DNA of 10,227 bases. Origin: Gemmatimonadota bacterium (GTDB lineage: Bacteria > Gemmatimonadota > Gemmatimonadetes > Gemmatimonadales > GWC2-71-9). The stretch's first letter is position 1. Each line of letters starts with the position of its first letter. Below, piece by piece: positions 1 through 6,540 of the stretch. Where the stretch lies: contig QHVD01000103.1 in assembly GCA_003222235.1 (NCBI GenBank), positions 1-10,227 on the forward strand. The letters are read 5' to 3'. The notes beneath the pieces are model-generated. The model searched no databases. It was not told where the DNA came from and saw only the letters and a list, made by a program, of their open reading frames with translations. A program made the translations under genes and the position numbers.

Positions 1-711
1 GGCCAGAAACATGCCGGCCTCGAGCTCCACCGGCCCCTGCCCGAAGCGCTGCCAATCGATCACGCCCGGGGCGCCGCCCACGTCGAGGATGTTGCGGTCA
101 TGGAGCGACCCGTGCACGAGCCGCGGCGCCTCCTCTCTCGGCTCCGTTCGCGCTAACATCCCCACCAGCATTGCAGCGGCAGTCCCGAGCGAATCATTAG
201 CGGCGCGGAAGGCCGCGACCCATTCGCCGGCTCGGCGCAACACCTGCGGCGCGCCGAACGGAGGGCCCAGTTTCACCTGCACCCGGAGCGTCGCAGCGCG
301 CTGCAGCCAGCGCGCGCCCAGCTCGCCGGCGCGCTCACCCTGCCCGCGCCTGAGGAGCTCATGCGCCGTGGGCCCCTCCAGCCAGGCCACGACTAGCAGC
401 CGTAGATCCCGTTCCCGGGCCAAGAGCGGCGGCACGCGGATCCGGGAGTCGCCCACGAGGCCCGCGGCGATGGCCTCGTAGAGCGCGGCCTCCGGCGCCG
501 GATCGTCCGCGTAGGCCTTGACGGCGAAGCGGCGACGCGCGGCCCGGGCCTCGAGGGTTGCATGTGATCCCGGCTGGTAAGCGCGCAGGACCAGCTCGAC
601 CGGACCGCCGTCCAGCCCCAGCGCGGGGACCGCGCGGGCTAGGCCCGCCACGCGGATCGCCGCGAGGCCCGGCAGCGCGGGATCGTCGGGCAGCACGGTG
701 GTCGGTTTCAT
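1..711 (-). CDS. APH-fold phosphotransferase-like protein, C-terminus cut by window edge; catalytic Asp replaced by Ser
   Basis: Fifth and last visible gene of the minus-strand operon; 237 codons are open to the window edge. The fold is that of aminoglycoside/choline kinases (APH, PF01636). An N-lobe strand with the candidate ATP-binding lysine reads FAVKAYADD (K65). A hinge-like VVAWLEGPT lies near residues 107-115, a catalytic-loop segment HGSLHDRNIL spans 200-209, and the metal-binding segment is VIDWQRFG (D219). The normal loop is HGDxxxxN. Here Ser202 takes the place of the catalytic base Asp, while Asn207 and Asp219 are kept, so the protein may be a pseudokinase or act by another mechanism. 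The ATG at 711 overlaps the upstream stop as ATGA (4 nt), which strongly supports this start and implies translational coupling. The remaining C-lobe lies outside the window. Family assignment is confident; substrate is unknown. Confidence 0.85.
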   Translation of the reverse strand, partial: MKPTTVLPDDPALPGLAAIRVAGLARAVPALGLDGGPVELVLRAYQPGSHATLEARAARRRFAVKAYADDPAPEAALYEAIAAGLVGDSRIRVPPLLARERDLRLLVVAWLEGPTAHELLRRGQGERAGELGARWLQRAATLRVQVKLGPPFGAPQVLRRAGEWVAAFRAANDSLGTAAAMLVGMLARTEPREEAPRLVHGSLHDRNILDVGGAPGVIDWQRFGQGPVELEAGMFLA

Positions 712-2147
712 CCGAGGTCACCCGACATGGCGCGCTCCGCCTCCACGACGGCCGCGGCCACCTGTTCGCGCCACCGTGGCTCCTGGTGCCTGAAGAGGCC
801 GCTCGCCACCTCGATGAGAGCGCCGGCGCAATGCAGGGCAAAACGCTTCCGCCACGGGGCCGGGACGCGGTCGAAGTACTCTGCGACGAAGGCCGCGGCC
901 CAGGCGCGCGCCCGCGCGGCCGGCACGGAGTCCAAACCGACCCTGCCGGCGACGTACGCAACGAGATGGGCGGGGTCCCGGACTGGATCGCCCAGGGCAA
1001 CGGAATCGAGGTCGATGAAGATCACCTGCTCGCCCGAGAGGAAGATGTGGTCGGGCTTCAGGTCCGCATGGATCGGCGCCGGCCGCACGTCTTCCAGGCC
1101 CGCCGCGACGGCGGCGGTGATGGCCTCGACCCGAGCCCGCAGGTCAGGACAGGCCCACTGCACCAAGGTCGCAGCGAGCCTGACATCGTGCAGCTGGTCG
1201 GCGACGGTGTGACGCCGCGTGATCCCCACGTCGTCCTGATTGAACGCGGCCGCGGCCCGGGCAACCGCGCGCGCCGCGCCGGCCCCGTCGAGACCCTGAA
1301 GCAGGATCTGCTGCAGCGAAGCGCCGGGAGCTTCCTCCAACGCGAGCGTGCGTAGCTCGCTCACGTAGGCGATGGGCCTGACCACGGCGTACGGGGGGGG
1401 CCGCCGCCCATCCGCGGTCCGCTCGGACCAGGACCGCAGCAGCCGGAACGTGTCACTCCCCTGTTCGTTGCGATAGACTTTCAGGTAACAGCGCAGCGTT
1501 TCCGTTCGCCGCGTCAGCGTGTCATGGGCTTGGATTGCGTACTTGAGCGCCGCGCCCAGCTCCGTGCGGTAGCGCGTCGGCTCGACCGTCGCATCCGTGC
1601 TGTGCCACTCGCCCCGGCCCCCCCCCAGGCGGGCCAGGAGCAGCGGGTCGAGACGGCGCAGCGCGCCGTTCATCACGCGGCTCAACTGGGGGAGCCTGCG
1701 GTCGTAGGGGAAGACCTGCACCACCATCTGGAGGTGCGGAATGAAATCCACGGGCTCGAACGTGAGCCAGGCGGAGGGGATCTCACGGCGTGGATCGCCG
1801 GCTTGCATCTCCCGCCACAGCCGCTCGGCCTCGCCTGCCCGGGCGTACACCAGGCCCGTCACCCACTGGTCCCGCCGGCGACCTGTGGCCGTGTCCACGA
1901 CGCGCAGCGTGTACTGCAGGACGCAGCGCGACGTGGACTGACGGCACCGGAACCGGAACGGAGCGCAGTCCTCGATGTGGTAGCGCGGCCCCGCGACCGG
2001 CTTCAGATGGGCGCGGAACACCTCGAGCATCAGCCCGGGGTCGCCGGCGACCGCGAGCTGTGGGAAATCGGCGTCGGCCGGAAACGCCTCCGGGCGGCCC
2101 GCCGCGGGCAGGGCCTGCCGGCGCAGGGGCGCCGCCTCGCCGCTCAC
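708..2147 (-). CDS. large APH-fold kinase-like protein with extra N-terminal region
   Basis: 479 residues, much longer than a typical APH-fold kinase (about 260-330). The C-terminal half has a kinase N-lobe strand CYLKVYRN with candidate ATP lysine K223, a loop HADLKPDHIF at 360-369 (catalytic Asp362), and a metal site FIDLDSV (D379/D381). His367 stands where Asn usually binds Mg. Residues about 28-200 come before the kinase. They include a segment near 74-110 (CVLQYTLRVV then VTGLVYA) that looks like another N-lobe beta hairpin but lacks the lysine, so the extension may be a duplicated, degenerate N-lobe. No signal peptide or membrane segment is evident, so it is probably cytosolic. The GTG start at 2147 overlaps the exporter's stop as GTGA, the main reason for choosing it. 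It sits directly behind an ABC exporter gene and before another kinase-like gene, suggesting it modifies the exported molecule or a precursor. Substrate unknown. Confidence 0.85.
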   Translation of the reverse strand: MSGEAAPLRRQALPAAGRPEAFPADADFPQLAVAGDPGLMLEVFRAHLKPVAGPRYHIEDCAPFRFRCRQSTSRCVLQYTLRVVDTATGRRRDQWVTGLVYARAGEAERLWREMQAGDPRREIPSAWLTFEPVDFIPHLQMVVQVFPYDRRLPQLSRVMNGALRRLDPLLLARLGGGRGEWHSTDATVEPTRYRTELGAALKYAIQAHDTLTRRTETLRCYLKVYRNEQGSDTFRLLRSWSERTADGRRPPPYAVVRPIAYVSELRTLALEEAPGASLQQILLQGLDGAGAARAVARAAAAFNQDDVGITRRHTVADQLHDVRLAATLVQWACPDLRARVEAITAAVAAGLEDVRPAPIHADLKPDHIFLSGEQVIFIDLDSVALGDPVRDPAHLVAYVAGRVGLDSVPAARARAWAAAFVAEYFDRVPAPWRKRFALHCAGALIEVASGLFRHQEPRWREQVAAAVVEAERAMSGDLG

Positions 2148-3949
2148 CTGAGATCGGCCGCCGGCTGCTCGATATCGAGCTCGTACAGCTGCCGGTAGCG
2201 CCCGCTGTTGGCCATCAGCTCGGCGTGCGTGCCGCGCGCGATGATCCGACCTTCCTCCAGAAGCAACACCACGTCGGCGTCCGCAACCGATTGCAGGTCG
2301 TGGGTGATCATGAGACAGGTCTTGCCGGCCATCAGCCGCTCGAGCGCCTCGCGCACCTTCGCCTCGCTCTCGACGTCGAGGCCGGTCATCGGCTCGTCCA
2401 GGATCAGGATCGGGGCATGGAGCAGGAGCGCGCGCGCGATGGCGATACGCTGCCGCTGGCCGCCCGAGAGAGTCGCGCCGCGCTCGCCGATGACGGTGTC
2501 GTAACCATGCTCCAGCTCGCGGATGAACTCGTCGGCGTTCGCCGCCCCGGCCGCGGCCACGATCTCCCCCAGGCTCGCCTCGGGTCTCCCGTAGGCGATG
2601 TTCTCCCGGATCGTCGCGCCGAACAGCAGCGACTGCTGAAGCACGATCCCGATCTGGCGGCGCAGCGACTCGCGCCGATACCGCCGGATGTCGACGCCGT
2701 CGATGAGGATGGCTCCCTCCTGCGGCTCGTAGAGACGCAGGATCAGGCTGACAATCGTCGACTTCCCCGCCCCCGACGCTCCGACCAGGGCGACACGCTG
2801 GCCCGGGGAGGCGGCGAAGGAGATCTGCCGCAGCACGTCCTTGCCGTCTCCGTAGTCGAAGGAAACGTCCTGGAACACGATTGCGCCTTTGAGCGACGCC
2901 GCTTCGATGGCGTCCGGGCGGTCCTGGATCTCCGGCTCGGCGTCGAGGACCTCGGAGATGCGATCCGCGCTGGCCATCGCTTTGGAGAAGTCGGTCGAGA
3001 GCTTGGCGAGACTCCGCATCGGCCTGTACATGTTGGTCAAATACCCGACGACCAGGACGAGCTCGCCGGGCATCATCCTGCCGCGGAGCACCTCGAGCGC
3101 TCCGAACAGCACCGCCGCCGCAGTTCCCACCGCCGTGATGATTTCCGACGATCGGGTGGCGGCGGCCTCGAGCCGGGCGATCCGGATGCTTTCGCGCACC
3201 GTCTCAGCGGTCACGGTGTCGAACTGCTCGATTTCATATTCTGCGCGGGCGAAGGCTTGCACCAAGGGGATCGCCGAGAGCACCTCGCTCATGCGGGAGG
3301 CGACCTTGCCCTCCTGCCTGCGCTGCGTCTTGACCGACTCCTTGGTCTTGCGATAGAGATGAAACAGGCTGTACCCCAGGAACGGCAACGTGGCCAGCGC
3401 AATCAAGCCCATCTTCCAGTTCAGGACGAACATGACGGCGAACATGCCGCCGACCGTCAGGGCGTAAGAGGAGAACTTCAGAATGGAGTCCGCAAACACG
3501 TCCTTCAGGGTGTTCGTATCCCCCGCGATCTTGGTCAGCAGGTCCCCCGAGCGCGCGCGGTTGTGGAAGGACAACGACAGGGCCTGCAAGTGCGCGAACA
3601 GCTCGCGGCGCAACGCGTAGACCATCTTGTAGCCGACGGACGAGGTGATGAATATCTGGAAGTAGGAGAACAGCCCTCCGCCCAGCGCAATCAGCACGAT
3701 GGCGCCGGCGGCTTCCCCCAGCAGTGCGATTTTTCCCCCCGCGGCGAGGCCCTGGAGAAAGCGCAAGGAATGCGGGAAGGGCTTGCCCAGGATCACGTGA
3801 TCGAGGATGACCTTCAGCGGCCACGGCTTCGCCAGCTCCGTCGCGGTGGCGCCCACGGTGCAGGCGGCGGCCAGGAGCAGGCGCCCCTTGACCCGACGCA
3901 GGTGCGCCACGAACAGCTGACGGAATCGCGACCGTTTGCTAGGCCGCAT
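2144..3949 (-). CDS. ABC exporter half-transporter (MsbA/ABCB type), fused membrane and ATPase domains
   Basis: 601 residues, the usual length for a type IV exporter half-molecule that works as a dimer in the inner membrane. The N-terminal membrane domain has hydrophobic spans near 23-45, 72-100, 160-177, 180-200, 267-290 and 294-310. The C-terminal ATPase has Walker A GASGAGKST (390-398), Q-loop Gln438 or 439, signature LSGGQ (494-498), Walker B ILILDE (514-519, Glu519) and H-loop His550. All catalytic residues are present, so it should be an active pump. The D-loop region reads EPMTGLD rather than the common EPTSALD. The ATG at 3949 is preceded by GAGGAG with 4-nt spacing; the in-frame upstream extension to 4222 lies inside the neighbouring kinase gene, has shadow-like composition and is rejected. 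The start overlaps the upstream stop by 11 nt. Likely cargo, judged from the glycosyltransferase and kinase neighbours, is a modified glycolipid, glycan or small molecule; the sequence does not show which. Confidence 0.93.
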   Translation of the reverse strand: MRPSKRSRFRQLFVAHLRRVKGRLLLAAACTVGATATELAKPWPLKVILDHVILGKPFPHSLRFLQGLAAGGKIALLGEAAGAIVLIALGGGLFSYFQIFITSSVGYKMVYALRRELFAHLQALSLSFHNRARSGDLLTKIAGDTNTLKDVFADSILKFSSYALTVGGMFAVMFVLNWKMGLIALATLPFLGYSLFHLYRKTKESVKTQRRQEGKVASRMSEVLSAIPLVQAFARAEYEIEQFDTVTAETVRESIRIARLEAAATRSSEIITAVGTAAAVLFGALEVLRGRMMPGELVLVVGYLTNMYRPMRSLAKLSTDFSKAMASADRISEVLDAEPEIQDRPDAIEAASLKGAIVFQDVSFDYGDGKDVLRQISFAASPGQRVALVGASGAGKSTIVSLILRLYEPQEGAILIDGVDIRRYRRESLRRQIGIVLQQSLLFGATIRENIAYGRPEASLGEIVAAAGAANADEFIRELEHGYDTVIGERGATLSGGQRQRIAIARALLLHAPILILDEPMTGLDVESEAKVREALERLMAGKTCLMITHDLQSVADADVVLLLEEGRIIARGTHAELMANSGRYRQLYELDIEQPAADLR

Positions 3950-4931
3950 GGCGCTCCTCGAGCGCTCCTCTCGCGCGCGCGGCGAGCTGCGAAACGATCG
4001 TTGGCCACCGGGTCGGCTGCCGTTGGCGGACGCTGTAGATCTTGCGGACGAGCGTGAGGCCCCGGTAAAACGACACGTTGCCCGGAGACACCTGAGGCCG
4101 CGCCGCGAGATAGGCCTCGCGGAAACAGGTAAGCCACTGACACGCCACCGCCGCCGGCGCGCGATCGGCCACGCAGCGTCGCTCCACCTGCGCCAGAAAG
4201 TGACCGGCATCGTAGGCGGCATCGGCGTAGCCGAACATGTCCAGGTCGAGCAGCACGAGGCGGTCTCCCGTCCACAGGAACTGCCCCGCTCCCAGGTCGC
4301 CGTGCACCGGCGCCGGGTCGGCCGGGTCGAGGCGGGTCACGGCCTCTTCGAGCCGGTCCATCAAGGGCTCGACCAGCGGGGCGGTCTCGGGCCAACGGTC
4401 GCGCAGCTGATCGCACCGGGCTCGCGATTCTTCGACGAGCATCTCGGGAGTGGTGCGCGCCTCCGGCACGATGTCCAGGCGATGCAGGTCCGCGGCCACC
4501 CCGGCCGCCTGCCGCAACAGTTGCGTCTTTCGGTCGTCCACGATCTCGGACAGGAACACGCCTTCCACCCACGGGAACACGAGCGTGCGCTCATGCGGTA
4601 TGTGGCGGATGGGCAGACACAGTGCGCCGTGGTCGGTCTGACAGCGCTCCGCGACCGCCTGGGAGTGCGCCCATACTTGGCGGCTGAAATCGTCCGCGTA
4701 CACCTTCAGCGCATAGGCTCGCTCTTCCCCGGCATGCGATCGAACTCGCGCCAGCATGACGAAACGGTCCGAGTGCATGCTCTGCAGGACACAGGTGACA
4801 CGGGCCGGCTGGAAGCCGCTCGGCAAGCAGGGGTGCAGGCTCTCCAACACGGCCGCGGGCTGCTGCAGCCGCGCCAGCTGCGCCCACAGGCCGTCGCGCT
4901 GCTCGGCAGTGGCGTTCGATCGGAAGCGCAT
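3939..4931 (-). CDS. APH-fold kinase-like protein (HGDxxxxQ variant)
   Basis: 330 residues, a normal length for an APH/choline-kinase-fold enzyme (PF01636-like). The N-lobe strand YALKVYAD holds the candidate ATP lysine K76, and a hinge-like VFPWVEG is near 118-124. The catalytic loop is HGDLGAGQFL (210-219) with the catalytic Asp212 intact. The metal site is LLDLDMFG (D229/D231), followed by the family-typical acidic DAGHFLAQVE. Gln217 replaces the usual Mg-binding Asn. I recall a loosely related phosphotransferase group with a Gln at this place (HRDFxxDQ-like), so this may be a subfamily trait and not decay. The ATG at 4931 follows directly on the glycosyltransferase stop (TGAATG), and the stop codon lies 11 nt inside the exporter gene. 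Of the three kinase-like proteins in the operon it has the most complete catalytic set. It probably phosphorylates a sugar- or alcohol-containing small molecule in the cytosol; resistance to an antibiotic is possible but nothing here singles that out. Confidence 0.88.
   Translation of the reverse strand: MRFRSNATAEQRDGLWAQLARLQQPAAVLESLHPCLPSGFQPARVTCVLQSMHSDRFVMLARVRSHAGEERAYALKVYADDFSRQVWAHSQAVAERCQTDHGALCLPIRHIPHERTLVFPWVEGVFLSEIVDDRKTQLLRQAAGVAADLHRLDIVPEARTTPEMLVEESRARCDQLRDRWPETAPLVEPLMDRLEEAVTRLDPADPAPVHGDLGAGQFLWTGDRLVLLDLDMFGYADAAYDAGHFLAQVERRCVADRAPAAVACQWLTCFREAYLAARPQVSPGNVSFYRGLTLVRKIYSVRQRQPTRWPTIVSQLAARARGALEERHAA
3954..3959 (-). promoter_or_regulatory. ribosome binding site deciding the ABC exporter start
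   Basis: On the minus strand GAGGAG lies 4 nt before the ATG at 3949, inside the 3' end of the preceding kinase gene. It fixes the exporter start and shows that a far-upstream in-frame start is unnecessary. Confidence 0.75.
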
Positions 4932-6146
4932 TCAATCCGCCCCGAGCCAGCGCGACAGATAGGCGGTGAGCCGGGCCGCTCCGTCGAAGGACGGGATGAT
5001 CTCGTGCATCCGCCGCGCGTGGGCCTGCGGATCACGGCACAGCGCCCACTTCAGGGCCTCGGCGAGACGTTCCGGGTTCAACGCGTTCGGGTGGATGCAG
5101 CGGGCCAGACCTCGTGCCGCGAGCAGTTCGGCGCGAATCGCCTGCTCGACCTTGTGGGTCTCGCGAGGCACGATGACCAGCGGGCGGGCGGTGGAGAGCG
5201 CCTCGCACACGCTGTTGTAGCCGCCCATGCTCAGGATGGCATCGGACGCGCGCATGAGCCGAAACGTGTCCGCCCGGGGCACGACGCGGCACCAGGTGGT
5301 TGTTCGTGCCTCCAGGGCGGCCTGCTGCGCGACCGGCATGAGCGGCCCCGTCACGACCATCCCGACCAGGTCCGGGAAGTCGGCCCTGAGGCGACCAAGA
5401 GCGGGCAACACGGCGTCCAGCACCGGATACCCGTCGCTGCCGCTCCCCACGGTCGCCAGCACCAGCGGTCCGCCCTCCGCGAGCCCGTGTTCTCGACGGA
5501 CCGCGACCGCATCGCACGCGGGCGCATCGCGCACGACGTAGCCACAGTAATGGAGCTTGGGTCGGACCGACTCCGGAATCGCGTAGGCTTGCGACACATC
5601 GTAGAGCCTGGGCCAGCCGTACACCGCGATGCCGTCGTAGAGGTTTTCGAAAGCGTCGTACACGCCCAGCTCTTGCCAGAGCGCCCGAATGCGACCGGGA
5701 TCGTCCATGATGTCCCGCAGGCCGTAGACGAACCGCGTGGCGGGGTACTGCGCCTTCAGGGCATACAGACCATCGCGAAACTCTCCCCCCGAGCCCAGCG
5801 GCTCGTGATCCACTAACACGAGCGCCGGGGCCAACCCCTGCGCCGCCTCCCGCAGCATCCGACTGCGGATGCTCCGAAAGCGGCGTATCGCCGCCTCTTC
5901 TTCATCCACCGTCTGCCGCACCGTTCCCGGGGTCAGACGCGTGGGCAGTTTGATGTAGTCGCACCGCTCGGGCAGTGTGAAATTGCTCGCCACGGGCGAC
6001 TTGGTCGCGATATAGGCGACCGCGGTCGGGTACGCCACGAGGATGCGCCGAGCGATGGTCAGCGCCCGAGTGATGTGCCCCAGGCCGCGGCTATCCTGCG
6101 CATACAGCAAGAGGGTCCGAGTCTGCATGGACCGGGATTCCGTCAT
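4932..6146 (-). CDS. MurG-like (GT-B, COG4671-type) glycosyltransferase
   Basis: 404 residues. The N-terminal Rossmann half opens with LLLYAQDSRGLGHITRA, whose GxGH motif (residues 21-24) is the acceptor-side signature of MurG-type GT28 enzymes. The C-terminal half carries SMGGYNSVCEAL (306-317), the glycine-rich nucleotide-sugar site with Glu315 in the usual ribose-contacting position. Conserved blocks such as LVDHEPLG, YGLRDIMDDP and VVTGPLMP match the fused glycosyltransferase domain at 7877-10015, so the two are paralogs. It is expected to act on the cytoplasmic side, using a UDP- or similar sugar donor. Start: the ATG at 6146 has GGGG 5 nt upstream on the coding strand; the ATG at 6128 is an alternative. 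The in-frame GTG at 6221 falls inside the sigma-54 promoter, upstream of the predicted transcript start, and is excluded. It is the first gene of the five-gene operon; acceptor and donor are not known. Confidence 0.9.
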   Translation of the reverse strand: MTESRSMQTRTLLLYAQDSRGLGHITRALTIARRILVAYPTAVAYIATKSPVASNFTLPERCDYIKLPTRLTPGTVRQTVDEEEAAIRRFRSIRSRMLREAAQGLAPALVLVDHEPLGSGGEFRDGLYALKAQYPATRFVYGLRDIMDDPGRIRALWQELGVYDAFENLYDGIAVYGWPRLYDVSQAYAIPESVRPKLHYCGYVVRDAPACDAVAVRREHGLAEGGPLVLATVGSGSDGYPVLDAVLPALGRLRADFPDLVGMVVTGPLMPVAQQAALEARTTTWCRVVPRADTFRLMRASDAILSMGGYNSVCEALSTARPLVIVPRETHKVEQAIRAELLAARGLARCIHPNALNPERLAEALKWALCRDPQAHARRMHEIIPSFDGAARLTAYLSRWLGAD

Positions 6147-6211
6147 ATGAGCCCCAGCGCGGGCGAAGGTCTCGTCCCCATCCGGCAGTCGCCGAATCGC
6201 GCGCTGGGTTT

Positions 6212-6227
6212 GGCAAGTCACGTGCCA
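6212..6227 (-). promoter_or_regulatory. sigma-54 (-24/-12) promoter for the five-gene operon
   Basis: The minus strand reads TGGCACGTGACTTGCC. The RpoN consensus is TGGCACG-N4-TTGCW, so all eleven conserved bases before the last are matched, and GG and GC are exactly 10 nt apart. Expected transcription start is near 6200-6203, leaving a leader of about 55 nt before the ATG at 6146. This promoter class needs an enhancer-binding activator ATPase, which is not encoded here. The match is seen directly; activity is inferred. Confidence 0.82.
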
Positions 6228-6236
6228 GGGTGGGAG

Positions 6237-6290
6237 GCGTGCGGAGTTTCACGCACTTACCACGTCACGCAGGTTTTGCATCGACGTGAC
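6237..6290. promoter_or_regulatory. cluster of short inverted repeats, candidate activator-binding region
   Basis: Upstream of the -24 element lie GCGTG-N8-CACGC (6237-6254) and GTCACG-N15-CGTGAC (6264-6269 and 6285-6290). The pentamer TCACG starts at 6218, 6249 and 6265 and returns inverted at 6285-6289. Relative to the predicted transcript start these lie at roughly -35 to -90, close to the usual range for enhancer-type sites. The repeats are short and the spacer is GC-rich, so some may be chance. Confidence 0.35.
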
Positions 6291-6528
6291 CGGGAGAAGA
6301 GCGAGATGGGCCGGGCCGTTGCGGCGACTCAGCGTCGCAGAGCGGCGACGACTGACGGCAGGACGCATCCTCGCGCCCGCCCGAGAGTCCGTGCGGCGCG
6401 CCCGTCGGGGCGAGTCGTGGGCATCCCGCCCCGCGCCCAAAATTTGCATCCGCCAGGACGGTGAGCGTGAAACAGTGCATCCCGGCCGCGGCCGCCGCAC
6501 CTGCGTTGGGCGCCGGCCGGGTGCAACG

Positions 6529-6535
6529 AGGAGGT
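6529..6535 (+). promoter_or_regulatory. strong ribosome binding site of the permease gene
   Basis: AGGAGGT lies 5 nt before the ATG at 6541 and is the full anti-16S complement. It is the strongest ribosome site in the window and fixes the permease start. Confidence 0.85.
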
Positions 6536-6540
6536 AGCCG

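Larger units (their letters stand above)
6147..6540. other. divergent intergenic region without a gene
   Basis: 394 bases separate the start of the leftward operon from the start of the rightward permease gene. The left third holds the sigma-54 promoter and inverted repeats. The right part (6291-6540) holds no convincing gene: open frames there lack a ribosome site and have arginine-rich shadow composition. A small hairpin-capable GCGAC-N5-GTCGC sits at 6324-6338, and the only A/T-rich spot is around 6438-6445. I could not find a convincing -35/-10 pair for the permease; TTGCAT at 6444-6449 is the best -35 candidate but has no good -10 partner. No tRNA or riboswitch is recognised. Confidence 0.6.

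Noticed and set aside
1790..4057. 755-codon open frame on the plus strand
   Set aside because: It is antisense to the ABC exporter and part of the large kinase gene, which have full motifs. Its Arg/Gly/His-rich protein shows no domain; such long antisense frames are usual in high-GC DNA.
3950..4222. In-frame 91-residue N-terminal extension of the ABC exporter
   Set aside because: It lies wholly inside the kinase-like gene on the same strand, is Arg/Ser-rich shadow sequence, and a good ribosome site precedes the ATG at 3949.
3936..5816. 626-codon open frame on the plus strand
   Set aside because: Antisense to the kinase at 3939-4931 and the glycosyltransferase at 4932-6146, both recognised by motif; no domain or ribosome site supports it.
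6286..6537. Small plus-strand frame in the divergent spacer as a possible precursor peptide
   Set aside because: No ribosome site, Arg-rich composition and no leader/core pattern.
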